A stretch of DNA of 54,123 bases from Pseudomonas turukhanskensis. GTDB lineage: Bacteria > Pseudomonadota > Gammaproteobacteria > Pseudomonadales > Pseudomonadaceae. The notes below the pieces were generated by a model. The model was not told the DNA's origin. It saw only the letters and a program-made list of their open reading frames with translations, and did not search any database. The stretch covers positions 1-54,123 of the forward strand of contig NZ_BSFN01000010.1 in NCBI RefSeq assembly GCF_027922365.1. Direction: 5' to 3'. The translations under genes and the position numbers were made by a program. Each line of letters begins with the position of its first letter. The stretch's first letter is position 1. This document shows, piece by piece, positions 43,544 to 51,384 of the stretch.

Positions 43544-44443
43544 ATGGACAAGCTGAGCGCGTTAACCCTGTTTGTCGCCACCGCCGAACACGGCAACTTC
43601 AGCCGCGCTGCCGAACACGTGGGCAAAACCCCGTCTGCATTGACCAAGGCGGTGGCGCAATTGGAGGCCGAGCTGGGCACCCGCCTGTTCGAGCGCACCA
43701 CACGGCGTATGGCGCTGACCGAAGCCGGGCATATCTACCTTGACGGCGCGCGGCAGGCGTTGATGCAGTTGCAGTTGGCGGGTGAGGGCGTCGAGCAGTT
43801 GCAATATGAACTGCGCGGCAGCCTGCGCATTACCGCGCCGCCTTCTTATGGGCCGGCGTTTCTCGCCCGGGTGTGCTGCCGGTTTATGCGCGACCACCCC
43901 CAGGTGCACCTGGAAGTGGAGCTCAGCGACACTTATGAAGACCTGGTGGACGGAGGCTATGACCTGGCCTTGCGTGATGGACCGATTGATCTTCCGGGCG
44001 TAATTGCTCAGCCCTTACGCACCAACGATCTGCTGTTGTGTGCAAGCCCGGCGTACCTCGCGCGCAAAGGGTCCGAGGTGACGATGCATAATTACCTTGA
44101 GCATGACTGGTTGATCTTTCGCCATCCGTTGTTGAATCGGCACTTCTGGTGGATGCAGCAGGGCGGGGAACGGGTAAGGTTGGCGCAGCCGCAGCCAAGG
44201 CTGGCCAGTGATAATTACGATTTTTTGCTGGCGTGTTTGCTGGACGGGCAGGGACTGCAGTTTGTGCCCCAGTGGAGCGCGGGGCCGTATTTGCAGCGCG
44301 GCGAGTTGGTTGAGGTGATGCCTGAGGTGTGGCGCGAGCCCAGTGCGTTCGGGCCCTGGATTCACTTGCTGTATCTGCCGCACCGGCGCAATACGCGAAA
44401 AGTGAAGGTGTTTATCGAGTACCTGCGCGGGCACTGGGCGTAA
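43544..44443 (+). CDS. LysR-family transcriptional regulator
   Basis: A 299-residue LTTR of usual length. The N-terminal winged HTH includes ALTLFVATAEHGNFSRAAEH and LEAELGTRLFERTTRRMALT. The effector domain begins near residue 88 (LRGSLRITAPPSYGPAFLARV) and is of the CrgA-like group by this pattern. It is transcribed away from the amidohydrolase operon and probably controls it and itself from the shared 105-bp region. The inducer is not known. The ATG at 43544 has AGGA about 8 nt upstream. Confidence 0.9.
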   Translation: MDKLSALTLFVATAEHGNFSRAAEHVGKTPSALTKAVAQLEAELGTRLFERTTRRMALTEAGHIYLDGARQALMQLQLAGEGVEQLQYELRGSLRITAPPSYGPAFLARVCCRFMRDHPQVHLEVELSDTYEDLVDGGYDLALRDGPIDLPGVIAQPLRTNDLLLCASPAYLARKGSEVTMHNYLEHDWLIFRHPLLNRHFWWMQQGGERVRLAQPQPRLASDNYDFLLACLLDGQGLQFVPQWSAGPYLQRGELVEVMPEVWREPSAFGPWIHLLYLPHRRNTRKVKVFIEYLRGHWA

Positions 44444-44513
44444 GGGGGGTCAATCAGGCGGCGAATTTCTTTTGCAGGGTTTGCCAGCGAGCGGGCTCCT
44501 ACAGAAGCGCGAG

Positions 44514-44544
44514 CAAAAAAATCGAGGCCGAAGCCTCGATCTTT
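44514..44544. terminator. Bidirectional terminator between LysR and DUF3509-like gene 2
   Basis: ATCGAGGC-CGAA-GCCTCGAT (44521-44540) is a perfect 8-bp stem. On the minus strand it is followed by seven T residues, which suits the gene at 44562-44927. On the plus strand the tail is CTTT, which could serve the LysR gene. Confidence 0.82.
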
Positions 44545-44561
44545 AAAATTCTAGAACGGTA

Positions 44562-44927
44562 TCAGCAAGCCACGGCTTTCTGTACCCGACGCTGACGCAG
44601 TTCCTGGTTGGAACGACGGGCCAACGTCTTGGCCTTGGTCACATGAATCGGCCCTTCTACATAAGTTGGCAATTCACGCTCTACCCAGGCCGCTTCATCA
44701 CCGCGCCAGCGCAGCAGGCCCGCTTCGATCTTGATCTCACGGTGCAACTCGCGAATCAGTGTTTGCATGCGCACGGGGCTGAGGATTTCTTCGCTTTTGA
44801 TCGCTTTGCACAACGGTTTGCCGCTTTCGTTTACCAGCGTCAGCAGCAGGCTGCCATCCGGGCGCGGTTTGATGGCGACGGTGTGTTGTGGGAAGGCGTC
44901 GAAGAATTCTTTTATGGCCAGTTGCAT
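44562..44927 (-). CDS. Small DUF3509-like protein, paralogue 2
   Basis: A 121-residue protein paralogous to that at 23076-23432. It begins MQLAIKEFFDAFPQ, has PRPDGSLLLTLVNE, and carries the same signature LPTYVEGPIHVTKAK before a basic C-terminus (SNQELRQRRVQK). Function is unknown. The start at 44927 has GGAG 8 nt upstream inside ATGGAGTACATGG, the same leader layout as paralogue 1; a longer reading from 45086 crosses the regulatory region. It has a strong terminator and an inverted repeat upstream, so it is a single-gene unit. Confidence 0.72.
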   Translation of the reverse strand: MQLAIKEFFDAFPQHTVAIKPRPDGSLLLTLVNESGKPLCKAIKSEEILSPVRMQTLIRELHREIKIEAGLLRWRGDEAAWVERELPTYVEGPIHVTKAKTLARRSNQELRQRRVQKAVAC

Positions 44928-45049
44928 TCCATGTACTCCATCGATTCTTTTCAGGTGGAGTACATAGAGCAGATGGCATGCCAACATCACGCGACATATA
45001 AAATGCATATAAAACAACAGGTTACATATTTTTGGCGCCGCTTCGGTCG

Positions 45050-45092
45050 TGCACTTTGCATGATCGGGCAAAATGCAACCTTGCAAAGTGCA
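45050..45092. promoter_or_regulatory. 11-bp inverted repeat upstream of DUF3509-like gene 2
   Basis: TGCACTTTGCA (45050-45060) and TGCAAAGTGCA (45082-45092) are perfect inverted repeats 21 nt apart in the gap between the genes ending at 45122 and starting at 44927. The spacing of 32 bp between centres is three helical turns, which suits a dimeric or looping regulator. Confidence 0.5.
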
Positions 45093-45121
45093 ATTACCGA
45101 CTAGCCCCCCCTAGCTGCCCC

Positions 45122-45433
45122 TTAACTGAGAGGCTGCTGAAAAGGGGTTTTAACCGGCAAATCCGGCCCCAGTTCGTCCGGTACGAAAACCTGCGGTTGA
45201 TAGCCGCGGCGCACTGGCTTGCGCGGCACACGCTGGGCCACTTCCGGTAAATGCTTGAGCTGGTAGGCAGGCGGCAATTCATGACTGGCCCGGCCCAGCC
45301 CTCGATAAATGGCGACCGAACCGAGCACGATATCCGCAGCGCCGATCACGCCTTTTACGGCCATGCCTTTCCTGATCAGCAAAATGCCGCCGGCGACGGC
45401 AAGCAGGCGTTGGAGGTAACCGGGATTGGTCAT
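45122..45433 (-). CDS. Small membrane-associated protein of unknown function
   Basis: A 103-residue protein. The N-terminal half (about 8-45, YLQRLLAVAGGILLIRKGMA then VIGAADIVLGSVAIYRGLG) is hydrophobic and could form two short membrane helices with small residues, resembling DUF2892-like proteins, but I am not sure of the family. The C-terminal half is polar and rich in Pro and Arg. The ATG has AAGGAG upstream. It is read away from the DUF2513 gene. Confidence 0.6.
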   Translation of the reverse strand: MTNPGYLQRLLAVAGGILLIRKGMAVKGVIGAADIVLGSVAIYRGLGRASHELPPAYQLKHLPEVAQRVPRKPVRRGYQPQVFVPDELGPDLPVKTPFQQPLS

Positions 45434-45728
45434 GTAAAAACTCCTTTGCGTGACGATGGTTAACAGTTCTGAACCAGCGCTTTTGCGCAGAGTTCAGGTT
45501 TTTCGGCAGGCGGTCATCTCCCCGGCAAAATTGTTGAACTCTCAGGGTAAAACGCACACCTATTCTGTAGGGGGCCGGTCAGCCAATCGCTCAAGCATCA
45601 GTTATTGCGCGCAGCCTTGTTGGTCGACTGGCTTCGGTCATTGGTAACGGTCCCCTGCAAATCTGCTCGCTGCGAAGGCTGTTCGGTTGGGCAAAGGACT
45701 TACGGAAAGGGGACGAGGAGCCAAGGCA
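45434..45728. other. Divergent intergenic region with a terminator-like hairpin
   Basis: In this 295-bp gap, CTGAAC (45469-45474) and GTTCAG (45492-45497), with inner GCGC-TTTT-GCGC, form a hairpin followed by GTTTTTC. It lies upstream of both neighbouring genes, so it may end a small RNA or act in a leader. No gene is seen. Confidence 0.4.
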
Positions 45729-46130
45729 ATGAAGAGAGATTGGGAACTGGTAAGGGAAATACTGCTGGACATTGAGGCCCTGGATAAAGGCCACCACTTT
45801 TTTCCCCACCGAATCGAAAACCACTCCAGCGATAGCGTCAGTTATCACCTGCACTTGCTAGAGCAGGCTGGTCTGGTGGAATGCGCAGACCACCGACCGC
45901 TGAGCGGTGAGTTGGTGCGTATCGGCAAGGCGCTCACGCTGACAGGTCACGACCTGCTGGACCTGATCCGCGATGAAAACCTCTGGGTGCTGAAGAAGGC
46001 ATTTCTCACCGAGCACCTGGGCGGCATCACCATCGACGCCCTGAAGACCACCATGGCCCTGTACCCCAGTGACAGTGGCGCCTCGTTCAATGTCTCGCGC
46101 CACGCGCAGAACGACGCCGTCTTTAATTGA
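45729..46130 (+). CDS. DUF2513 domain protein
   Basis: A 133-residue protein. The N-terminal MKRDWELVREILLDIE is the hallmark of DUF2513, followed by a winged-helix-like SVSYHLHLLEQAGLVEC and GHDLLDLIRDENLW. Such proteins look like small DNA-binding or regulatory proteins and are often linked to mobile elements or stress genes; function is not established. The start at 45729 is chosen at this motif, with GGAG upstream, rather than the in-frame Met at 45687. It lies 86 bp before the glycogen phosphorylase gene in the same direction, with a hairpin between. Confidence 0.78.
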   Translation: MKRDWELVREILLDIEALDKGHHFFPHRIENHSSDSVSYHLHLLEQAGLVECADHRPLSGELVRIGKALTLTGHDLLDLIRDENLWVLKKAFLTEHLGGITIDALKTTMALYPSDSGASFNVSRHAQNDAVFN

Positions 46131-46139
46131 TTCATCCGG

Positions 46140-46171
46140 CCCTGCCGACAGCCTGAGGGCTGCTGGCAGGG
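46140..46171 (+). other. Intercistronic hairpin before glgP
   Basis: CCCTGCC (46140-46146) pairs with GGCAGGG (46165-46171), with an inner CAGCC/GGCTG stem. No T-run follows, so it may be a processing or stabilising element rather than a terminator. Confidence 0.4.
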
Positions 46172-46216
46172 CTGCATCCGCTCGCGCTCAATTTATCTGA
46201 CCGAGGCACGCTTCCC

Positions 46217-48718
46217 ATGTCCGCTGAACCCAACTCCGCTGCAAAGCAAAAAGACGCGCCCACCTCCCACGCCAGCCCCGACGTGCAAGCCTTCAAGCAC
46301 AGTATTCTCGCCAAGCTCAAATATGCAGTCGGTAAAGACCCCGCCAACGCCTATATCCACGACTGGTTCGAGGCCATTGCCCTGGCCGCCCGCGACCACC
46401 TGGTGGACAACTGGGAAGAGTCCGAAGCGCGGGTGGATCGCAAGCAGCAGAAACGCGTGTATTACCTTTCGCTGGAGTTTTTGATCGGCCGCTTGCTGGT
46501 GGACTGCCTGAGTAACCTGGGGCTGCTGGAAACCGCGAAGGCGGCATTGGCCGAGCTCGATGTGGATATCGAACGTATCCGCGAAGTGGAGCCCGACGCT
46601 GCATTGGGCAACGGCGGCCTTGGCCGCTTGGCCGCCTGCTTTATGGAAAGCATGGCCACGCTGAATATTGCCGGTCACGGCTACGGCATTCGCTATGAGC
46701 ATGGCCTGTTTAAACAGGTGATCAGCGATGGCTGGCAGCACGAGCACACGGAAACCTGGCTGGACTTCGGCAACCCTTGGGAGTTCGAACGCCCGGAGGT
46801 GAGCTACAACATTGGCTTTGGTGGCAGCGTCAATACCGTCACCGAGCGCAACGACGTCCCGCGTCAGCACTGGCAGCCCACCGAAATTATCCGTGCCATT
46901 GCCTATGACACGCCGGTAGTCGGCTGGCGCCGTGCCGGGGTGAATACGCTGCGGCTATGGCGGGCGAGGGCGCTGGAAGACCTGCAACTGGAACGCTTCA
47001 ACGCCGGGGACCACTTGGGCGCTGTGGCCGATGTGGTGCGGGCCGAAAGTATTTCCCGCGTGTTGTACCCGGCCGATAGCACCGAGGCCGGCCAGGAACT
47101 GCGCCTGCGCCAGGAGTACTTCTTTGTTTCGGCCTCGCTACAAGACCTGCTGCACCGGCATATGCGCTTGCATGGCGATATCCATTCGCTGCCGGAAAAG
47201 GTCGCTATCCAGCTCAACGATACGCACCCGGCCATCGCCGTCGCCGAGCTGATGCGTCAGTTGGTGGATGTGTACCGTATTGAGTGGTTTGCCGCGTGGG
47301 AGCTGAGCGTGGCGACCTTGTCGTACACCAACCACACGCTGCTGCCGGAAGCATTGGAGTCGTGGCCGGTGTCGTTGATGGAACGCCTGCTGCCGCGCCA
47401 TATGCAGATCATCTACCTGATCAACGCCTACCACATCGACTCGCTGCGGGCGCAAGACATTCACGACTTCGAGCTGCTGCGTTCGGTGTCGCTGATCGAC
47501 GAAGAACATGGCCGCCGTGTGCGCATGGGTAACCTGGCGTTTCTGGGTTCGCACAGCATCAACGGCGTATCGGCGCTGCATACCGACCTGATGCGCGAGA
47601 CGGTTTTCCGCGACCTGCATAACCTGTACCCCGACCGCATCCGCAACAAAACCAACGGCGTTACCTTCCGCCGCTGGCTGTACCAAGTGAACCCGCAGCT
47701 CACCCAATTGCTGATCGAAAATATCGGCCAGGGCGTGCTCGACAGCCCGGAAAGCTCGCTGATCAAACTCGAACCCTTCGCGGAAAAACCGGCCTTTCGT
47801 AAACAGTTCATCGCCCAGCGCCAACACAGCAAAGCGGCATTGGCGCGGCTGGTGAAAGAACGCATGAACATCGACCTCAACACCGAAGCGATCTTCGATG
47901 TGCAGGTCAAACGCATTCACGAATACAAACGTCAACTGCTGAACCTGTTGCACACCGTGGCGCTGTACCAGGCCATTCGCAACGATCCGACCACCGACTG
48001 GGTGCCGCGGGTGAAAATCTTTGCCGGTAAGGCGGCTGCCAGTTACCACCAGGCCAAGCTGATTATCAAACTGGCCAACGACATCAGCCGCACCATCAAC
48101 GATGACCCCACTGTGCGTGGTTTGCTCAAAGTTGTGTTTATTCCCAACTACAACGTGAGCCTGGCCGAAACCATCATTCCGGCGGCGGATTTGTCCGAGC
48201 AGATTTCCACGGCCGGTATGGAAGCCTCAGGCACCAGCAATATGAAGTTCGCGCTCAATGGCGCGCTGACTATCGGCACCCTGGATGGTGCCAACGTGGA
48301 GATGAGTCAACTGATCGGCGCCGAGCATATGTTTATCTTCGGCATGACCGCCCAGGAAGTGAAAGTGCGCATGGGCAATGGCGACTACGACACCATTCAC
48401 GTGATCAAGAATTCCGAACGGCTTAATGGCGCGTTGGAAGCAATCAGCAAGGGCGTGTTCTCGCCGGATGACCCCGAGCGTTACACCGGCCTGATTGACG
48501 GCTTGGTACACCATGACCGCTACATGCTGTGTGCGGACTTCGATTCGTATTGGGACGCGCAACGCAAGGTCGATGAGCTGTGGCAGAACCCCAACCAGTG
48601 GTGGCGTTCGGCGGTGCTCAATACGGCGCGTACGGGGTGGTTTTCTTCGGATCGAACGATCCGGGAATACGCTGAGGATATCTGGAAGGCGATGCCGCCG
48701 GAGAAGAAGAAAGGCTGA
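46217..48718 (+). CDS. glgP: Glycogen/starch phosphorylase
   Basis: An 833-residue alpha-glucan phosphorylase of full length. The N-terminal region has RVYYLSLEFLIGRLL and EPDAALGNGGLGRLAACF. The PLP-binding lysine is Lys677 in EASGTSNMKFALNG, followed by GALTIGTLDGANVE. VKRIHEYKRQLLN near 560 is the usual activation/catalytic block. It releases glucose-1-phosphate from glycogen ends. It is not next to other glycogen genes here. Two REP-like repeats follow directly after the stop. Confidence 0.95.
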   Translation: MSAEPNSAAKQKDAPTSHASPDVQAFKHSILAKLKYAVGKDPANAYIHDWFEAIALAARDHLVDNWEESEARVDRKQQKRVYYLSLEFLIGRLLVDCLSNLGLLETAKAALAELDVDIERIREVEPDAALGNGGLGRLAACFMESMATLNIAGHGYGIRYEHGLFKQVISDGWQHEHTETWLDFGNPWEFERPEVSYNIGFGGSVNTVTERNDVPRQHWQPTEIIRAIAYDTPVVGWRRAGVNTLRLWRARALEDLQLERFNAGDHLGAVADVVRAESISRVLYPADSTEAGQELRLRQEYFFVSASLQDLLHRHMRLHGDIHSLPEKVAIQLNDTHPAIAVAELMRQLVDVYRIEWFAAWELSVATLSYTNHTLLPEALESWPVSLMERLLPRHMQIIYLINAYHIDSLRAQDIHDFELLRSVSLIDEEHGRRVRMGNLAFLGSHSINGVSALHTDLMRETVFRDLHNLYPDRIRNKTNGVTFRRWLYQVNPQLTQLLIENIGQGVLDSPESSLIKLEPFAEKPAFRKQFIAQRQHSKAALARLVKERMNIDLNTEAIFDVQVKRIHEYKRQLLNLLHTVALYQAIRNDPTTDWVPRVKIFAGKAAASYHQAKLIIKLANDISRTINDDPTVRGLLKVVFIPNYNVSLAETIIPAADLSEQISTAGMEASGTSNMKFALNGALTIGTLDGANVEMSQLIGAEHMFIFGMTAQEVKVRMGNGDYDTIHVIKNSERLNGALEAISKGVFSPDDPERYTGLIDGLVHHDRYMLCADFDSYWDAQRKVDELWQNPNQWWRSAVLNTARTGWFSSDRTIREYAEDIWKAMPPEKKKG

Positions 48719-48725
48719 CAGGCGG

Positions 48726-48761
48726 CCCTCACCCCAACCCTCTCCCGCAAGCGGGAGAGGG
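48726..48761 (-). repeat. REP-like repeat (CCCTCTCCCGC family), copy 2
   Basis: The core 48738-48761 has 11-bp arms around AA and the flank CCCTCACCCCAA on its left, the reverse of copies 1 and 3. With the TTTTT near 48775 it may also terminate glgP. Confidence 0.75.
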
Positions 48762-48800
48762 GGCTTGATCCGTGTTTTTAGCTAATCCGCGGTTTTCCTC

Positions 48801-48838
48801 CCCTCTCCCGCGTGCGGGAGAGGGGCTGGGGGTGAGGG
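48801..48838 (+). repeat. REP-like repeat (CCCTCTCCCGC family), copy 3
   Basis: The core 48801-48824 is identical to copy 1 at 121-144 and is followed by GGCTGGGGGTGAGGG. With copy 2 it makes an inverted pair between the convergent glgP and the next gene. Confidence 0.75.
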
Positions 48839-48845
48839 CGCGCCC

Positions 48846-49259
48846 CTACCAAAACCCGGCCGGATGCTGCTTGGCAATGTAGTCCGGCTGCAAGCCAAAC
48901 GCTGTCTGAAAAAACGCCGCCAGCCGCGAGTGCAGCACCATCTGATTGATAGAGGCCAACTTTCCGCGCTGTACGCGGCGCTGGTTGCTCTCGGTGTAAA
49001 AATCTTCGTGCAGCACTTTCTGCTGCTCGGGCTCAGCGGTGATGCAGCAACTGTTGAAGCTGGATTCGTCGGGGTAGGCCACCAGCAGACACAACCCCGG
49101 GCTGGCTTTCTCGGCACCGTGCAACTCCAGGCGCACCTCAAGCCCGGCCTGCTTGGCGTAGGTTTTGGCTTCTTCGAACAACGGCAACGCGCATTCCTGT
49201 AACGCCGTCATAAATGCGTCGAGAAATGCGTGGGTACCAACTGCCTCACTGTCCATCAT
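48846..49259 (-). CDS. Hypothetical protein, soluble
   Basis: A 137-residue protein I do not recognise. It has an N-terminal helical part (AFMTALQECALPLFEEAKTY), a central stretch with a Cys pair (FNSCCITAEPEQQKV) and a C-terminal SINQMVLHSRLAAFFQTAFG. No signal peptide or membrane segment is seen. It starts with tandem ATG codons (49259, 49256) after a TTG at 49262. It lies 12 bp after the 59-residue gene and is the last of a minus-strand run that begins at 50345. Confidence 0.6.
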   Translation of the reverse strand: MMDSEAVGTHAFLDAFMTALQECALPLFEEAKTYAKQAGLEVRLELHGAEKASPGLCLLVAYPDESSFNSCCITAEPEQQKVLHEDFYTESNQRRVQRGKLASINQMVLHSRLAAFFQTAFGLQPDYIAKQHPAGFW

Positions 49260-49271
49260 CAACCTGCATCC

Positions 49272-49451
49272 TCAATGGCCTAAATGCACGGGCTTGTGCC
49301 GTGCCTGTGCCGCACGCATGGCCGGTTTGCTTGGCCGTGCATGATGGCGTTCGTGGTGACGACGGGCGATGCGCAACATCCCCCACAAGGCGGCCGCTGC
49401 CACCAGCAGCCAGGTTCCAATCAATAGCAAGATGATGCTTTGCGGTGGCAT
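49272..49451 (-). CDS. 59-residue single-pass membrane protein
   Basis: A short gene with an excellent ribosome site, AAGGAGG 5 nt before its ATG. The product starts MPPQSIILLLIGTWLLVAAA, one membrane helix (about 5-26), followed by a strongly basic, His-rich tail (IARRHHERHHARPSK) and ends HLGH. The stop is TGA at 49272-49274. Both neighbours are on the same strand (gaps of 19 and 12 bp), so it is the third gene of a four-gene run. Function is unknown; the basic His-rich tail could bind metal or nucleic acid. Confidence 0.75.
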   Translation of the reverse strand: MPPQSIILLLIGTWLLVAAAALWGMLRIARRHHERHHARPSKPAMRAAQARHKPVHLGH

Positions 49452-49470
49452 AACGTCCTCCTTCAGCCGT

Positions 49471-50073
49471 TCAAGGCTGCGGCATTACATCGACATCAGC
49501 GGCCGGGGCAGCAGGGCTGGCTTGGCTATGAATGCGGATCCGTTGGTGCATGTTCTCGGCATGGCACACCTCATCCACTACCTGACTGGCAAAGCTGCCA
49601 AGCAAACCGGGTTCCGTGTCGCCGGAGACGGCGTCGAACAGGGTCCATACCACCGGGCTGGCGATCAGGCGGTCTTGCAGCTGTTGCAACGGCTCGGTCA
49701 GGCCAGCACTGCCGGCATCCAGCCAGGCGAAGTCACCCACTAATAACAACCGCTTCACGCCGGCAACTGGCAAGCCGTCGAGCAGGGCGGTGACAGCTTT
49801 GAAGGTCTGGTGGAACTGCGTGTCGGCCTTGTCAGTGGGCAGCACACAAACCACCGCGTCCTTGCCGGCAATGCTCTGGCTGACGCTGATGGCGTCGTAC
49901 AAATTGCCCTGAACGGTGCTGAGCCCGGGGCGGGCATCCACTGCGTTCAGATCGTCCAGCACCAGCGTAGTTTCGAACTGACGCGCCAGGGCTTCAACCA
50001 TCAACGCGTGTCCAACGCTGCTCTGAGCTCCATACACAGCGAGTTTTACGGCAGGAGTTTCGAGATTTTTCAT
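49471..50073 (-). CDS. NAD(P)-binding Rossmann-fold protein (NmrA-like, short)
   Basis: A 200-residue protein with the N-terminal nucleotide loop VYGAQSSVGHALMVEAL (a GxxxxxG variant) and the typical VVCVLPTDKADTQF and VKRLLLVGDFAWLD strands. This resembles the short NmrA-like or SDR-like Rossmann proteins; it lacks a clear YxxxK pair. The last 40 residues are Ala/Pro-rich. The substrate is unknown. It is second in the minus-strand run, 53 bp after the 72-residue gene and 19 bp before the 59-residue gene. Confidence 0.65.
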   Translation of the reverse strand: MKNLETPAVKLAVYGAQSSVGHALMVEALARQFETTLVLDDLNAVDARPGLSTVQGNLYDAISVSQSIAGKDAVVCVLPTDKADTQFHQTFKAVTALLDGLPVAGVKRLLLVGDFAWLDAGSAGLTEPLQQLQDRLIASPVVWTLFDAVSGDTEPGLLGSFASQVVDEVCHAENMHQRIRIHSQASPAAPAADVDVMPQP

Positions 50074-50126
50074 CTAGGCGTACTCGTTTTGGTTGTGGTT
50101 GGTTTGGGTAGTTGGGCCTTCAGCTG

Positions 50127-50345
50127 TCAGGACGCTTGCTTGTGCCCCGGCTCACTCGGACCGCCCTGTTGCCCGGCGCTAACGCTGATGTCCGTGATAT
50201 CGCTGCTGTTCACCGAGGTGTGCAGCGATTCGACATGGGTACGGGCCTGGCTTGGGGTGAAGGCTTCGCTGGCACTTTCCACCTCCACACTGTGGGCTTG
50301 GCCGTGCAACCGGTAATGCACCACAAAGGGATAGTTGCCGCTCAT
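50127..50345 (-). CDS. Small hypothetical protein, 72 residues
   Basis: A small soluble protein beginning MSGNYPFVVHYRLHGQAHSV, with an alternating strand pattern, ending SVSAGQQGGPSEPGHKQAS. I do not know its family. A GGAGG lies 10 nt upstream of the ATG. It is the first gene of the minus-strand run and is divergent from the Cys-rich microprotein gene. Confidence 0.6.
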   Translation of the reverse strand: MSGNYPFVVHYRLHGQAHSVEVESASEAFTPSQARTHVESLHTSVNSSDITDISVSAGQQGGPSEPGHKQAS

Positions 50346-50571
50346 CTCGAGGTGTCCTCCAACGGTGACAGTTATTCAGTTGGGCCCCTGTCAGCGGCAA
50401 AGGGTTCAGCTTTTTCGCTGAGTGGCGCTGCCGTCTATCTCAGTGCTTCAAGCGGCTTTTTGGCGGCTATTTGCAGCCAACACCGAAAAAATCGTTAAAC
50501 CATTCGAGACACTGCCCAGTCGATAATTAGGAGACCTGAACGTGCGGGCTGAACCCGCGGGAGGTAGTGAG
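50346..50571. other. Divergent intergenic region, small minus-strand run versus Cys-rich/mgtC
   Basis: This 226-bp gap must serve both directions. I see no near-consensus sigma-54 site and no clear operator. Confidence 0.4.
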
Positions 50572-50724
50572 ATGACCTTTATGTGCTTTTTGAAAGGTTG
50601 TACCTGGATGCAGGCGACGCACGAGCTGTTTGGTACCGAGCTGCTGCTATGTCAGTGCTGTTCGCGCTGCGGCGCCCACCGCTACCTACCGGACACGCCG
50701 GTTGATTCTGGAGATGCTGCTTGA
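50572..50724 (+). CDS. Cys-rich microprotein, 50 residues
   Basis: Starts MTFMCFLKGCTWMQATHELF with GGGAGGT about 6 nt upstream. Six Cys are at positions 5, 10, 27, 29, 30 and 33, the last group in CQCCSRCGAHRY, a half zinc-ribbon-like pattern. From memory it resembles a Pseudomonas small Cys-rich family (a name like PSPA7_2676), not verified. The stop TGA overlaps the TTG start of the mgtC-like gene, so the two are coupled in translation. Confidence 0.7.
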   Translation: MTFMCFLKGCTWMQATHELFGTELLLCQCCSRCGAHRYLPDTPVDSGDAA

Positions 50725-51230
50725 ACATGTGGGAGTCGATTCTCGCGACAATAGTTGGCGAGTTTTCCGATCTCGACGATATCGCCCACACCACCCGAGT
50801 TACCCTGCGCATGGCCCTGGCCACGCTGCTCGGCGGGTTACTGGGGTGGGAGCGCGAACAGCACGGCAAGGCCGCCGGTGTTCGTACCCATATGCTGGTG
50901 GCCCTGGGCAGTGCGTTGTTTGTAATGACGGCTGAACAGATGGGTGCTGAGCAGGACGCCATGAGCCGGGTGATCCAGGGCGTGGTGGCAGGCATCGGGT
51001 TTCTTTGCGCGGGCACCATTCTCAAAGGACGCTCGCCCAGTGAAGTGAAGGGCCTGACCACCGCCGCCGGCATCTGGCTGACGTGCGCCATTGGCATTAC
51101 CGTCGGTTTGGGACGTGAGGCCACGGCGCTCTTGGGCACGGTGTTTGGCTTGATCGTTCTCAACCTGGTGCCGCACCTGATCAGTCGGTTCGACAAGGAG
51201 CATCAGGAGCCGGATGAGCCTGAGAACTAG
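50721..51230 (+). CDS. MgtC/SapB family membrane protein
   Basis: A 169-residue MgtC-family inner-membrane protein. The N-terminal helices carry RMALATLLGGLLGWEREQHG and VRTHMLVALGSALFVMTA. The segments VIQGVVAGIGFLCAGTIL and VKGLTTAAGIWLTCAIGI are the family's best-conserved parts. MgtC proteins are linked to growth at low magnesium and to survival in hosts. It starts at TTG 50721 (GGAG 7 nt upstream), which overlaps the stop of the microprotein; the ATG at 50727 is the alternative. No MgtB or regulatory partner is next to it. Confidence 0.85.
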   Translation: MNMWESILATIVGEFSDLDDIAHTTRVTLRMALATLLGGLLGWEREQHGKAAGVRTHMLVALGSALFVMTAEQMGAEQDAMSRVIQGVVAGIGFLCAGTILKGRSPSEVKGLTTAAGIWLTCAIGITVGLGREATALLGTVFGLIVLNLVPHLISRFDKEHQEPDEPEN

Positions 51231-51384
51231 GCATTCTGGCTAACTCCCGTCGAGGCTGAAGCCTCCTGCAGGGTTCGGTGGTGGGAGGCTGGGCTGGGCG
51301 TTTTTGATTTGCTGGTGGCTGTGGCAATCAACCGCGCGCAGCGGCTCTGGAGCGTCGTAAAGCACGGTGCTAAAGTCGCTGCCC

